A stretch of 64,000 bases of DNA, from contig NW_019775770.1 in the NCBI RefSeq assembly GCF_001039355.2, positions 77,431 through 141,430 on the forward strand. The letters are read 5' to 3'. This document shows, piece after piece, positions 11,233 through 24,000 of the stretch. A program made the position numbers and the translations under genes. The first letter of the stretch is position 1; each line of letters opens with the position of its first letter. The DNA comes from Lingula anatina. Taxonomy: Eukaryota > Brachiopoda > Lingulata > Lingulida > Lingulidae. The notes under the pieces were generated by a model. The model was not told where the DNA came from, ran no database searches, and saw only the letters and a program-made list of their open reading frames with translations.

Positions 11233-14200
11233 CTTTAAGACAGACAAATTGAAAAATTATTTTTTAAAAGATACTTCCTGATGTATGACTTGCTTTACAT
11301 GTTAACTGCATCCTGTCTCCTTAACACACAGTAAGGGAATACTTATAACAGGCATTTTGCCTGAATAGCTTAGAGAAAATTTAACAAAAAAAAGTGGTCA
11401 CATAAGATGGTCTACATGTATCGAATTACCAGGCTGTCTTTTAAAATTAAACCGATCAGCATTTCTTTTATATGCCAATACAACTGCAGACTTCTACAAC
11501 AACCAGGACACTTCCCTGGAAAGTCTTTCTTTTCACCAAAAATATCTTAGACTGCTACAAACTCTTAAGCAACAGATGACCACTTTACCTTGAGTGCCAC
11601 TCCTGGGAAAGTTCCCTGAACAAAGTCAGTGACAGAGCCAAGGTCGGGAAGACCATTATCCTGGTAAGCCACGCGGATCTTCATGATGTATCCAGTGCCA
11701 TATTTACTCTTCAGATGTTGAGGACTGCCCAGACACTTAAACTGTCCATTGACCATGATGGCCAAACGAGTACACAGAGTGTCGCACTCTGCCATACTGT
11801 GGGATGTCAGCAACACTGAGCGATCCTCCTTCACAACCTAATAAGGGAGATAAACGTTACAGGTATGAGGAAATGTTAACCATGAACCCATTCAACAATT
11901 TTGAAGTAACTTTTAAATAATTTTGATGCTCTTTGTGTATGATATAGTCATTGACATATATGCCATTTTGTTTCTTGTTCTGGCTTTAGTATCTGGTTTA
12001 GGTACAATCCGTTCTGACAAAGGCCTGATCTGCCATTCTATATCTGGTTTTAGTATATTTAGTTCAGACCAAGGCCTGAACTGCCATTCCATATCTGGTT
12101 TCAGTATCTGGTTTTAGTACATTTAGCTCAGACTGAGGCCTGAGTTGATACGTACCCTGCGTATGGTGTTCCAGACCAGTCTCCTTGTCACAGGATCCAT
12201 TCCAGTGGTTGGCTCATCCATGAAGACAATGTCCGGCTCTCCGAGCAGTGCCACTGCTGTGGACAGCTTCCTCTTGGTGCCACCACTGTAGGTCTTCACA
12301 GCTTTGTCCGCGTAAAGTTGGAGTTGGAGCTTTGTCAGGGCTGTGTCCACAACCTGAGCAATGAGATTCAGTAAATCAGGTATTTAATGCTCTTATATGA
12401 ATATGATCATTTAATTTGAGGCTACTAAAAATGATAAATTACTAATGGATTTAATATCTCAAATGTGAAAAATGTGTGTGTGTGTGTGTGTGTGCGTGTG
12501 CGTGTGCATGTTTGCATGCATGGTTGAGAGTTGTGGTGCACGTCTCTGTATTTTCATCTGTGATTGTTTAATGAAACTAAAGAAAGAAAATGACTGAGAC
12601 TTATATATAATTATCTTTATATCATCATTTAATGAGTCTTAGCATTTGATATTAGTAACAAAAGTATTGGTAATTAAAAGAGGTTGTTAGATCATCAATT
12701 GTGTTGCTATAAACTTACAGCCTTGATTTCACTGCCTGGTATTCCCTTGATCTTAGCATACACAGTGAGGAGCTCTCGGCCGGTCAGGTAGTCGTCCAGG
12801 GCATCCACTTGTGGACAGTAGCCCACATTCTGGGCCATGTTGTCCATGTCGCTGGTAATGCTAGAATGGAACAAGCAGATATTATACAGTGAAAAGATGA
12901 CATTACTCACAACTTGAAAGGGTGGAGAATACAAACTGTGCAGCTCACAGCACAAAGAGATACAGTTTTTTTTTTCAAAGAGTCATTTATAGGTATAAGA
13001 GACATATTTCTGCACCAATTTCAATGTTAAATCTATTCAGGCTCTTTTAAGCAGTTACAAATGTTGGGTATGGCATTTGCCCCTGTGATTCAGCATAATA
13101 TTGATTTCCTTACTTCTTGCCATTCAGCAGTGCAAATCCAGAAGATCTCTTAGTGTCTCCAGTCAGCATCTTGAAGGTTGTTGTCTTCCCAGCTCCATTC
13201 ACTCCAAGTAAACCAAAACACTGCAGAAAAAAGATATATATATATATTTTTTCCAATTTTACTTACAGTTATTCACCTTAAGTACATTTCATCTTCAACT
13301 ACAACTAAGACGCTATTATGTATGAGAACGTAGTACTTGGACTCCATATTGTAGCTTTCAATCTTTTTTTTTCTTTGGTGGAAGTGGGGAGAATTAAAGC
13401 ATACCATAAGGAATTGGATAATACACATCTTATATGTTGTAATGTATTGAAATGTAATGGGGCCGTTGTCCCTGTAAGCTCTTACTGACCTCTCCTCTAG
13501 GGATACCAAATGTGACATTGTCCACTGCCATCACTGAACGTCTCATACAGTTGCCGTAAACCTGAAGAAAAAGAACGGAAAGATTCAGAGTGGAAGCAAT
13601 AAAACATGATACAGCTGTTTGAGATTTTTAAAGCCAAAGTGTTGTCAAATACACCATTTATAGTTATCTAGTTATATTTTACTAACTACACCATAAACTA
13701 CAAATCTGCACTGCATTTATCTACAATTTTGCTTAATTCTATACATTAGCTAATATCCAACATCGCTTTTGTGTCTATTTTTTATTAACACAATATCTAC
13801 ATGACTTTGCAACCTACTTGTAACAGTATCTTGAAATTTATCCAATGATTTTCTCTTTTCTTTTCTTTTACAAATGTAGCAAAGAAATACTTATACTAGT
13901 ATTTATGCCTTGAGAAATATTTTATATTCTACGGAGTTATGCCAAGTAATTCAGTAAAGCAAATAAAGTGGCCAGCCAACCTTGGACAATCCACTAGACA
14001 CCAGTAAATCAGACTCAGTTTGTCCAGAAATCACCCTCTGTCTCTCTCTTCCCACATCATCGTCTTCCTTGTAGTCAGCCGGTGCAGGCTTCTTCTGTCT
14101 GATACTGGAGAAAAAATTCAACAAAATGTGTCATCAAAGATCTCTATTCTTAAATAAAAAAATATACCTGTATTTCAGGAATGCATAAGTATTGGTCGAA

Positions 14201-15273
14201 CAGAGTTCCTTTGTATACATCAATATAATGATGTATGTGTCCAATAATTATTTACCTCACTTTCTTACATATATGCAATTATAAAACACATTCATACTTA
14301 AACGCTGTCTTTAGAAGAAATAAGTCAACTTATAAAGTCTTCTAAAACAGAAGTTCTCTTAAACAAGTTTTAAAGTAATTTTCAAAACTAAAAATCTTTT
14401 CACTTGTTACATATATGAAAAATAACTGTGTAATCTTTTATCTGCCTAACAGATAAGTAAAAACTGCTAACCAGCAAGATCCACAGCACTTGTACTCTAT
14501 GAGCAAAGTGATGATGAAGAACACACTGCCCTCTATTGCCAGAGCCACAAAGTGCCAGGCCAGCATTTCGTAGGAGAATGGGTTCACGTAAGTGTCCTGG
14601 CCAAAGATGCTGAACACATTGGCCTGAAGCTGGTTCCTGGTCAGCTTGACCAGTCCACCTCCCAGACAGTACTGGGGGAAGATCAGGAACACTTTGTCCA
14701 GAATGACCATGACGTCTTGGAGAATCTGAAATCAACATAAATATTTAAATCTTTAAGTCTTTATTTAAGCATGTCTTTTACCCTTCAAAGATAAAATATA
14801 TAGAGACTGTTTACCTCCTTCTTGTTGGTATGGGAGTATCAAGTTAATGCTTAAACTCTGTTTTCTTGGAAAAGAACATTCAATTCACACTCTTATCATC
14901 TGGTGAGTCTAGTTTTTAAACAAAACTGTGGACATTTGACACTGGTTAAAGAAACAATGAAATAACTCCTAAAGTTAATGTCTCAAACCGTGCAACAAAC
15001 ACTCCTGACACAAGGTATGTGAGGCACATCAGTTTCTTCGTGTATCCTAAAACTCTACAATTACAAAAAAGAGAGAGAGAGGGAGAAAGAAAGAAAAAAT
15101 GTTGAATTAAACAGTTGATTACCTCGATCCAGAAGAGACTTGAGAGCAGGAAGATGCTGAGAGTGGTCAGGATTCCTATGCCCATATTGGTCAGGAATAG
15201 GACCATGTATGCTGTAGCCGAGTCCTTGAAAATCTTCACTGTCATGTACATGCCTGGGATACAGGCCCAGCTA

Positions 15274-15324
<51 letters not shown>

Positions 15325-16635
15325 CACTGGGGACACCATAGCATACTTAACATTCCACACTCCTTATTTTTCTCTGCTTAAATTTAATTCCCTCACTAAA
15401 ACTGACCAAAGCCATATGATCAACCCATACCACATGAAAATGAATACACTAAAATAAGAATGACCTATTGATACATTATGTAGTTTTAAAAATATTTGGG
15501 CGAGTTCTGCCAACTTTTGTGTCCAAGTCTGTGTCCTATCTCAATAAAATAAATACATGGATTATAAGATCCCTTGTTGAACCACTGTCACCACAACTAG
15601 GAGAAACACTTTGATAAATTTAATTATTAAAAATTATTTTAAAATAAAATGTTCCACTCACCCATACATGAACAGCAACAAGGCCACCGCTGGTAAGTTC
15701 AGTCTGGCTGTGTAGATGTCTATTTGGAATATGGCAATGATGCCTATGCCAAGCCCCACTGGTATCAGGTACTGGAGCTAAAATAACAATAAATAAATCA
15801 ACATTAGGTTGTACATTGGAAATTGTGATGCTTATTACAATAGTCTCTCTCTCTATATATATATATGCATTCAATTATATGTATTCAAGTTTTTAAACAT
15901 TAATATGTTATTTCCATTTGTCAGATTTTTATTATAAATATACAAATGGACACTGGACACTTTTTAATAAATTCCAAATGAAATCTAATTTTTTTTCTAA
16001 GATTGTTTCTGCTGAGCCATGTCAATTTACAAGATATTCACATGACTGAGGAAAAATAAGTAACACCGAGAACAAAATTTCATTAAAAAAACTAAGTAAG
16101 TCAATGAAATTTTAAAACTAAGGTCAATGAAATTTTAAACAAGTTGTTTTTTTTGGCTCCACTTACTAAGTCCCAGACCAGGGCAGCAAACCAGTACAGC
16201 CCAGGCCCTACGCCATTGACAAACTGCAGACGCTTCTCTTTCCTCAGTCTCTCCGTGATCAGGTAGATGACAAAGGCAGCAGGGATAAAGCTGTATGCAC
16301 ACAGAATGGTGACAGCTATGCCAGTGTCGGCAGCCTTTTGGGTCCTGGAATGACATTTGGGAAGGGGTCAGTGGTTTTTCAATGCAAAATATTAACCCGA
16401 CTACGTAGTGCATGAATCTCTATCTGAAAGTTTATCTTGCAAGGCAAGTTATTTTACAGTTATTGTTTGTACAGTGTACATATTGAGAAATAAATTCAAA
16501 ATTCATGCCTTGCAGATATCAGGTAAATCGCTGAATGTATTTCTAAATATATCTTTAAAGAAAGCTTAAAAGTTATAATCCAGAAAAAAAACATAATGTG
16601 TTTATTTGGTAGCATTTCTTTCATTGGTTCCAAAA

Positions 16636-16670
<35 letters not shown>

Positions 16671-19600
16671 ATCTTACAGTGTCTCCTGACTAAGTTGCTG
16701 TGCAGACAGGGCCAGAGGATGGTTGTGTACAGTAATTCCTGGAAAACATGTCACACTATTAGGATGATCTCCAAATACAATATATCTATACATTCACCCT
16801 GATGTTACTTCCTCCAGCACCACTAACTGGAAAGTGCATGGGGTGCTGACAACAGAAGTTAGGTTTCAGACTGGGAAACCCAGGGTGAGCTATACACACA
16901 TGCAATTGTATGTATTGACTTTTGGCCACAGAAAAACCCAATTGACAATCACTATCTGACAAAAAGTGAAGATTAAAACACACTTGGGACAAGGTGTACA
17001 TTAACGTCTTTAAAACAAGTTATTTTCAATTTTTCACACAGTTATATCCCCATACTCATTTGACTTTTATTTCAATATATTTCTCTACTAACCATAATCA
17101 GCCTGGTCTCCTCGCACTGTTTCATTGATGTTTGCCCTGAGGATGAGGTTGCTCATGGCATTGACAAAGGATGGGAGGGCATGGTGGCCCTTGTTGTTAA
17201 ACCAAACCTTGGCTTTGGTACTGTCAAAACTCCAGCCACCATATCTAGAAAGTCAAATGTAGACAACTCTGAACCCTGATATACGTAAGTATGTTTACTT
17301 CATTTGGTCTATTAAACACAATTTTAATGAAGTGAAATAAAGTTGTGTTGATCTATTCAACACAACTTTATTTCACTTCATTAACAACCGAGTGACAATT
17401 TATATATATATATATTTAGATAAGCGCAATAAAATTATACGTTATTATTTTGGAAAGAAAACTCCATGTGGAGTAATGCATTGTTGACATAATGTGAGTA
17501 CTTCACTTATCCACACTGCTGCTGAGAGTATTATTACTATAACAATGCTGAACTTATGAGCTTCTGGCAAGCAGATGCAACACACAAGACACTGTCCAAC
17601 CAATTTAACTGAATTTATAACAACTTGGCATGCCCCTCTGAATCTCATCTCTAAATGACACTGAAATTCATGGCTACAGTAATAAAGTAACAAATAGGGA
17701 GATCTGTCCTACCTCTTTTCCACAAACATCTCATGTGTATTGAGGATCCAGTTGGCCACATCACGGTCCTTCAGGTTCCACACTGTCTCTGTGGTGTTAG
17801 TTTCCCAGTGCTGAGGTTCTACATAGTTGTCATAGTTGCATTGACGCTTGTTGGTGTAGTCTCCAGTGGTAGGGCAGGTACAGTTAGGTAGCCCATTCCC
17901 TGTACTACTTCCCTTTATCTCACTGGACACTGACATACATGGGAATCCAGGTCTGGAATATGAAAAATAAAATAAAAATACATAAATAATCTGTGAACCT
18001 TTTTAGCATATATTAAGTTCATAATTGCTCTAAATATGAAAATAAAAATTTAGAGCAAAATTTAGAGCAAAAATTTAGTAGTAATAACGATCAATTAAAA
18101 AAACTTTAAATTTATTTCTTACTGGACTCTCATATACAGAAGGTAGAAGAATTACTTTTATTTTATCCTTTATTTAATTGAAAAAATGAATCAACATATC
18201 CAATAATTATAATAATATCTCATAATATATCAAGGTTCACAAGCCACACTGACTTCAGATACACAAACACTGTGGTAACTTACCCCATTCCACCATCTGC
18301 CATACACCTCGTTCCAATTCCTGGAGAAGAACTCAACTGTTCTACAAAACTCCTAGTCATAGAATCTCCTGGGGCTTCATTCCTAGATTTGCAAAAGTGA
18401 AAAAAATTATTTCAAATAAACAAATAAATAAATAAATGAACTTGGCATGTAGAGGTATATCAGAATTTGTCTATTGTGCACACTCAGTTATTTCCAGCTA
18501 TAAATGTTTTTTTTTAGAACAGAATTGTGTAGGTAAAACTAATTTCTTCCGTTTTGTTTTTATTTACATTTCATGATCAACTCATAAAAAAAATAAAGAT
18601 CACATACTTGAAGAAGACATTATTGGGCAGGTACAGGGATGGAGCCAGAGTCAGGTCTGGGTGATCCACATTTCTTGGTCGTATCAGGGAGAATCCCATC
18701 GCCATGGCAACAAAGATACAGGGCAAGACCAGGATGGTGATGTAGCCTCGGATGTCCCGCCTGGCATGGTGGAAACGTTTACTGAGTAGAGCACCAAACT
18801 GAGCAAATCCAAGACTGGCGCCTTTCTTGGTCTTGGTGCTTCCCCATTTTCCAGACGTTGCAGTGGTTCCACACTCTAAAATGAGAAAAGGTTATCCGTG
18901 ATTAAAATAGGTCTTGTGATATCAATGTTAACAATCTGACAGCCCATTTAAGGATATATTAAAAAAAGAATTGAAATTATAGCAATAACAGACATTCATC
19001 AGCATGTTACAAAGCTGATGTAAATTAGTACATCATACTATAAATCATTAGTCATAAAACAAGGTCCCCTGTAACTTCCCTCTCACCCCCTCAGCCACTC
19101 TCTAGGGGCCAGAGATACCAGTATCAATAAAATAAATCTAAGGAACACTAGATCAGGCAAGCAAATTGCCTGTCTAGTGACAGATCAGTTAAAAACTCAA
19201 AACAAATATAGCATCTAATATAAATCATCATCATTAACTTACCGCTGCTAGCACCAGATCCACTTCCCTCAGAGATAATTCCGCTGTCGGTGGCGCTGGC
19301 ATCACTGTCTCTCCTGATTCGTTTATTCTTCAGTTCAGAACTGTCCAAAGGTTTTCCCTCATCTGCTTGGCCACAGATCTTAAGGAACACCTGCAAGTTT
19401 ACAGCATAAAAGTTACAGCACATTATTTGAAAGATTTTATATCTTGCCAATACGTCAATTATTTTTAAAAAGAATTTACTTGGTAATTTTCGAGTAAAAT
19501 CAGAAGTTTATCATTTAGCACAGATAAATGTAAACAACTACTGCATTAATTTGTTTAAAACCAGCCAGTGTTCTAACAATATAGATATTTCTATATACTA

Positions 19601-20951
19601 CAAAATTTATCATCAAGAAAGACTACCCACGTCAAAAAATGTTGAAGCCATACTTATATATTCCATCTAAGATCTACCACATTTAATGGAAAACCTTTTT
19701 CAAAATATACATGTGAAACCAACAGCTTCCACATTCATCCAAATAATGGCACATACAAACCTCTTCAAGGGTGGCTTCAGTGATGCCATAATTTGCAATG
19801 CCCAGTTGGTCCATGTTCTCATCCAGTTTCTTGAAGAATGTGTGGAACCATTTCTGTTGTCCCTCTCCCACAGGCAGTCCCACCATCATCTCTTGTCCCA
19901 AGTCCTCCACCAGGGCGGCACCAGGGATGTACTGCTGGATGAAGGTCATGACCTTGCTGGTGTCACACAGGGCTGGAACAGAGACAAATGTGATATGTTA
20001 ATAGTCCATAGTGATACATTTAAGTTTCACAATATTGAGTTGTGGCGGTGTAGACCTGTTGAAGTAGTCTTGAAGTTCTGGGCATGGACTGACAGAGAAA
20101 ACAGGAAAAATATTGCACAAGTGTGGAGAATGAAAGAGTAGAAGCAAGGTGGAAAACTTTTAAGGAGAGACCAGAGCTGAAGCTGCAGACAGAATTGGTA
20201 GAAGTTCCATTTTTTGTGAAACACTAGGTGATTAGAATACTGAGACATAGAAGGGTGGGATGTTACTATAGTTACTGCTGAGATGTTAGTTTCTCAAAGT
20301 GAAATCTGTTTGAATTATTTTACCAAAAGAACAAAAAATGAATCAATGTATAAAAGTTTAAATGCAGAAATTGACTGAAAGCATGTAACTAACAAGGCAA
20401 ACAGCACTTTAAATTCAGTGAGTTTTAAACTTTAATTTCCAACTTACATTTCTTCTTTTCACTCCCATCAGCTGATGCTCCCTGCAAAATTCAGAAGATG
20501 TACAATGCATATGATAGTTGCATAAATAAACTGAGTATGATATATGAATCTGATGGGTGACTAACAGCAAAGGAAATATAAAACAAATCAAATATGAAAC
20601 TATTTATAACACATTGTTTCAAGTGGTACACACTACGGAAATACTAAACATCCTCCTCGGAAAATATTACTAAATGACTCTTCTTTGTTATTCTAAAAAT
20701 TCAGTTTAAGTATTCAAGTCAAACTATAATACCATATCCACTGGTTGTTTTCCCATCATCTTGGACATGGTAAGCATGTAACCACTGCCAAAGTTCTTCT
20801 TCAGGTACATGGAGGAACCACAGCATAGCAGCTTGCCCTGAAGAAGACAAAGTATGGTTATGTTTTCATTACCCAAGAAAAGTATGCAATTTTTTCATGC
20901 AGGATATTATACTGAAATGTAACTATTACTGGAAAAGCAAAAAGAAAAATG

Positions 20952-21033
<82 letters not shown>

Positions 21034-24000
21034 ATAAAATTATTAAGAGTCTTCATTTTCACATACATCTAAAGACCTGCGGCCCATGAATGATAAAAGA
21101 AACAGTGGTACAATTAATCAAGTCATAAACACTCTTTATTGAATGGCAATTGGATAACAGAATTCTATTTAATTTCTCATTGTAATCTGATTTTCCATCA
21201 AATTTTTCAATACCCATTTTTTACCTTGTGTATCACGGCAATTCTGTCACTGATCACATCGGCCTCATCCAAGTGGTGTGTAGACAGCAAGATGGTGCGA
21301 TCTGGGATAGAGAAAAACAGATACAGACTGTCATTTGAGTCTTTAAATACTATGAACAATATCATGTTAAAAAACTTTTCCAGAAGTCAATAAACCAGGT
21401 CGTAAAAGATTAGATTCATGCCTGTTCATATACAGGCAAATACAGACGCCCATACACATGCACTATATAATCAAACAAACATGCAAAATTTGTTTTGTGG
21501 AAAGCGAAGCCTATCCTATTCAAGGTGCATCCCTTTCAAAATTATGAATCCAGAAATCCAAAGTGACAGTGATGCTACTATCTTACCTTTTCTGTGTTCA
21601 AGGATAACATCCCATATGGCTCTCCTGGCACTAGGGTCCACACCGGCGGTAGGCTCGTCCAAGATGACCACCTGAGAGCCCCCGATGAAGGCTATCGCTA
21701 CTGACAGTCTGCGCTGCATTCCCCCAGAGAGGTGAGACACTGGCTCATGACGCATTGCCCACAGCCCCATGTTTTGCAACATACTGAAACACAAACAGAG
21801 GTCTATATCTGTATACTTATACTTAACTATAAATCTAAATAGGTCTATAGTAAAACACCTGTGATTTGTTTAAGATCACTGGCCTATGTCAAGTGCAGAG
21901 CACTCTTTGAAAATTAAGTTATAATAATAATAATAATAACAATTAAATCAGGACCAATTTTCTTTTGAACACTACTGTGACATTAAAACAATTTTGTATG
22001 AGCTATATATATTACTTATATACTAACTAGAAAAATTAAAAGCAGTGATTTCGAATAAACATTATAACACTTACTTATCCACTTCATCCTTGACAATAAA
22101 CTTGCCAGATTTTCCCTTCAGACCACAGTAAAACTCCAGGTGTTCCTTCACAGACAAGCTGGAATTTATGGGAATTTGAGTTAAAACAGTATGTATTAAA
22201 TTTTACAGAAATTTCAACTCAACAAATGCAATATTTTCCAAAGTTAAATTATTTAAAGCCTACAAAAATGCACTGACTGACTACAACATATGACCAAACC
22301 CTATGGCATGATTGCAGAGTGAGAAGTGGACACACAGTTGTTCTGTATCAGTCAAATGAAGATACATAACCTTCCTTATGTTTACTTACAAGTCAAAAAG
22401 CACTTCTTGCTGAGGACAGAATCCAAGGTTGTCCCTGATGTCAGAGGAGTCACTGTAGATGTCCTTACCATAGATGACAGCAGTGCCTTCACTGGGAGGG
22501 AACATGCCAGTCAACATGTTGCTAAGATACAAAAGCAATGCATATGAAATGTTGAATCATACATCATATATAATTCATATATAAATACCCTAACAACCAA
22601 AAAAATGATAGACTGACAATTTAATTTACAAATCAACCGACTCACTCAACTGATCAATAAAGCTACCAAACTACAGATTGACCAATTAATCAACAAATCA
22701 ACCAACTCAATGAACCAACAAACCAGCCAACCAAACAAGCAGCCAACTAATTATAAAAAAAAAAAAGAAAACCACCCCATTAAACCCAACCAACAGATCA
22801 ACCAAGCAAGCAATCAACCAACTCTCACTATCCAGTAACCCTTTCAGACTACGTAATAACAAAACCATCCAGTTCTTCTCAATCCACTACTCCCATCTGA
22901 AAGCTTACATGGTGGTGGTCTTTCCAGCCCCGTTGTGTCCAAGGAATGAAGTAATTTGACCCTGATAGAAGTCAATGGACAGTCCATTCACGGCCCTGTG
23001 TGAGCCACTCTCACCACAGCACTTGCCCTTCTTGTAGACCTTGGTGAGGTTCTGTATGGAGATCCCCACTGGGAGGACGGCCGGGTTCATTTCTGTCCAT
23101 GGGTTGTTGAAATCTGGAGAAGAGTAGAGTTAAAGACATTCATACCACTTCACAATTAGCCATGTTGTATAAAACCATGTAAAGTACATAACATCTTGTA
23201 AATATTAATAGACAAACTTCAGTGTACTATTTTTTCTTTTTTTTTTTTTGATATATTCATGCATGTAAAAAATCCCTAAAATCATTTACCATTAACATTT
23301 TATAATAATCTTCAGGGTATCTTTCAAAAGGACAGAATCTTAGTGATTTATCATTTTCACATGTAAGTCACAGGGTAAATTGGATGAAGAGTTAAACCAG
23401 TTATTTTCAAACCAGAAGAGGTGAAAATGCAAATGAATTGTTATTTGTGATTCCAAACTTAAGTAAACTCTTAAGCATGTTTTGGTTATAAGGTCATATA
23501 ATATCCTTTTTAAGCAGGACACAACTGTGAAAAAAGTGAACCGGAATATTGGCTCTCTCTGGCATGATGTGAGAAAGGTTGTTACTAAAACAACAACTAC
23601 AGCAACATTAAAAATTAACATGACCAAGCAAAAATTCTCACAATTCAATATGAACTTAATAAACTGTACAGGCATATTACTTTTTTTCATATAGATTATA
23701 AATTTAACAATACTGCAATAAAATGTACAATTATGTAGGTAACATAAAGATTCTGATAAATGTTTCATGCATTATTTGGACTGTTACCAAACGGAAGTCT
23801 TTGTGGCACTTCTTTTTTCAAAGACGCACATCCTACACCTCACCAGTTAAACTCACCATATTAACTACGAGCCATTAACACTGGCAGCTACGGGTCATCT
23901 GATATTGTAAGTATGCAGAACTATTTACAAGTATATATACTATGCTATTATCAAATCCCCTAACCAAAAACCCTCCCATCAGTCATAAAGTCACTTTAAA

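Larger units (their letters stand above)
6363..12282. repeat. Duplicated segment, copy 2 (continuous with the ABCA gene)
   Basis: Counterpart of 527-6361. This copy runs on without a break into the rest of the ABCA gene at its right end, but lacks the astacin exons left of the minisatellite. Confidence 0.9.
11589..13561 (-). other. ABCA nucleotide-binding domain 2
   Basis: Exons 13490-13561, 13114-13220, 12719-12860, 12156-12353, 11589-11837. Walker [15 protein letters not shown] is in the second exon; [10 protein letters not shown] (Q-loop) in the third; [12 protein letters not shown] and [14 protein letters not shown] in the fourth; the H-loop TSHSMAECD in the fifth. Catalytic Lys, Glu and His are all present, so this site should hydrolyse ATP. 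Confidence 0.95.
20733..23113 (-). other. ABCA nucleotide-binding domain 1
   Basis: Exons 22909-23113 (Walker [11 protein letters not shown]), 22390-22521 ([10 protein letters not shown]), 22075-22158, 21587-21783 ([25 protein letters not shown]), 21225-21301 ([17 protein letters not shown]) and 20733-20837 (GKLLCCGSS...LKKNFGSGY). All ATP-site residues are present. Confidence 0.95.

Noticed and set aside
14946-15353. Open frame with a poly-Tyr run
   Set aside because: The Tyr run is just the translated (ATT/TAA)n microsatellite; the true exon 15123-15270 starts after the TAG acceptor.
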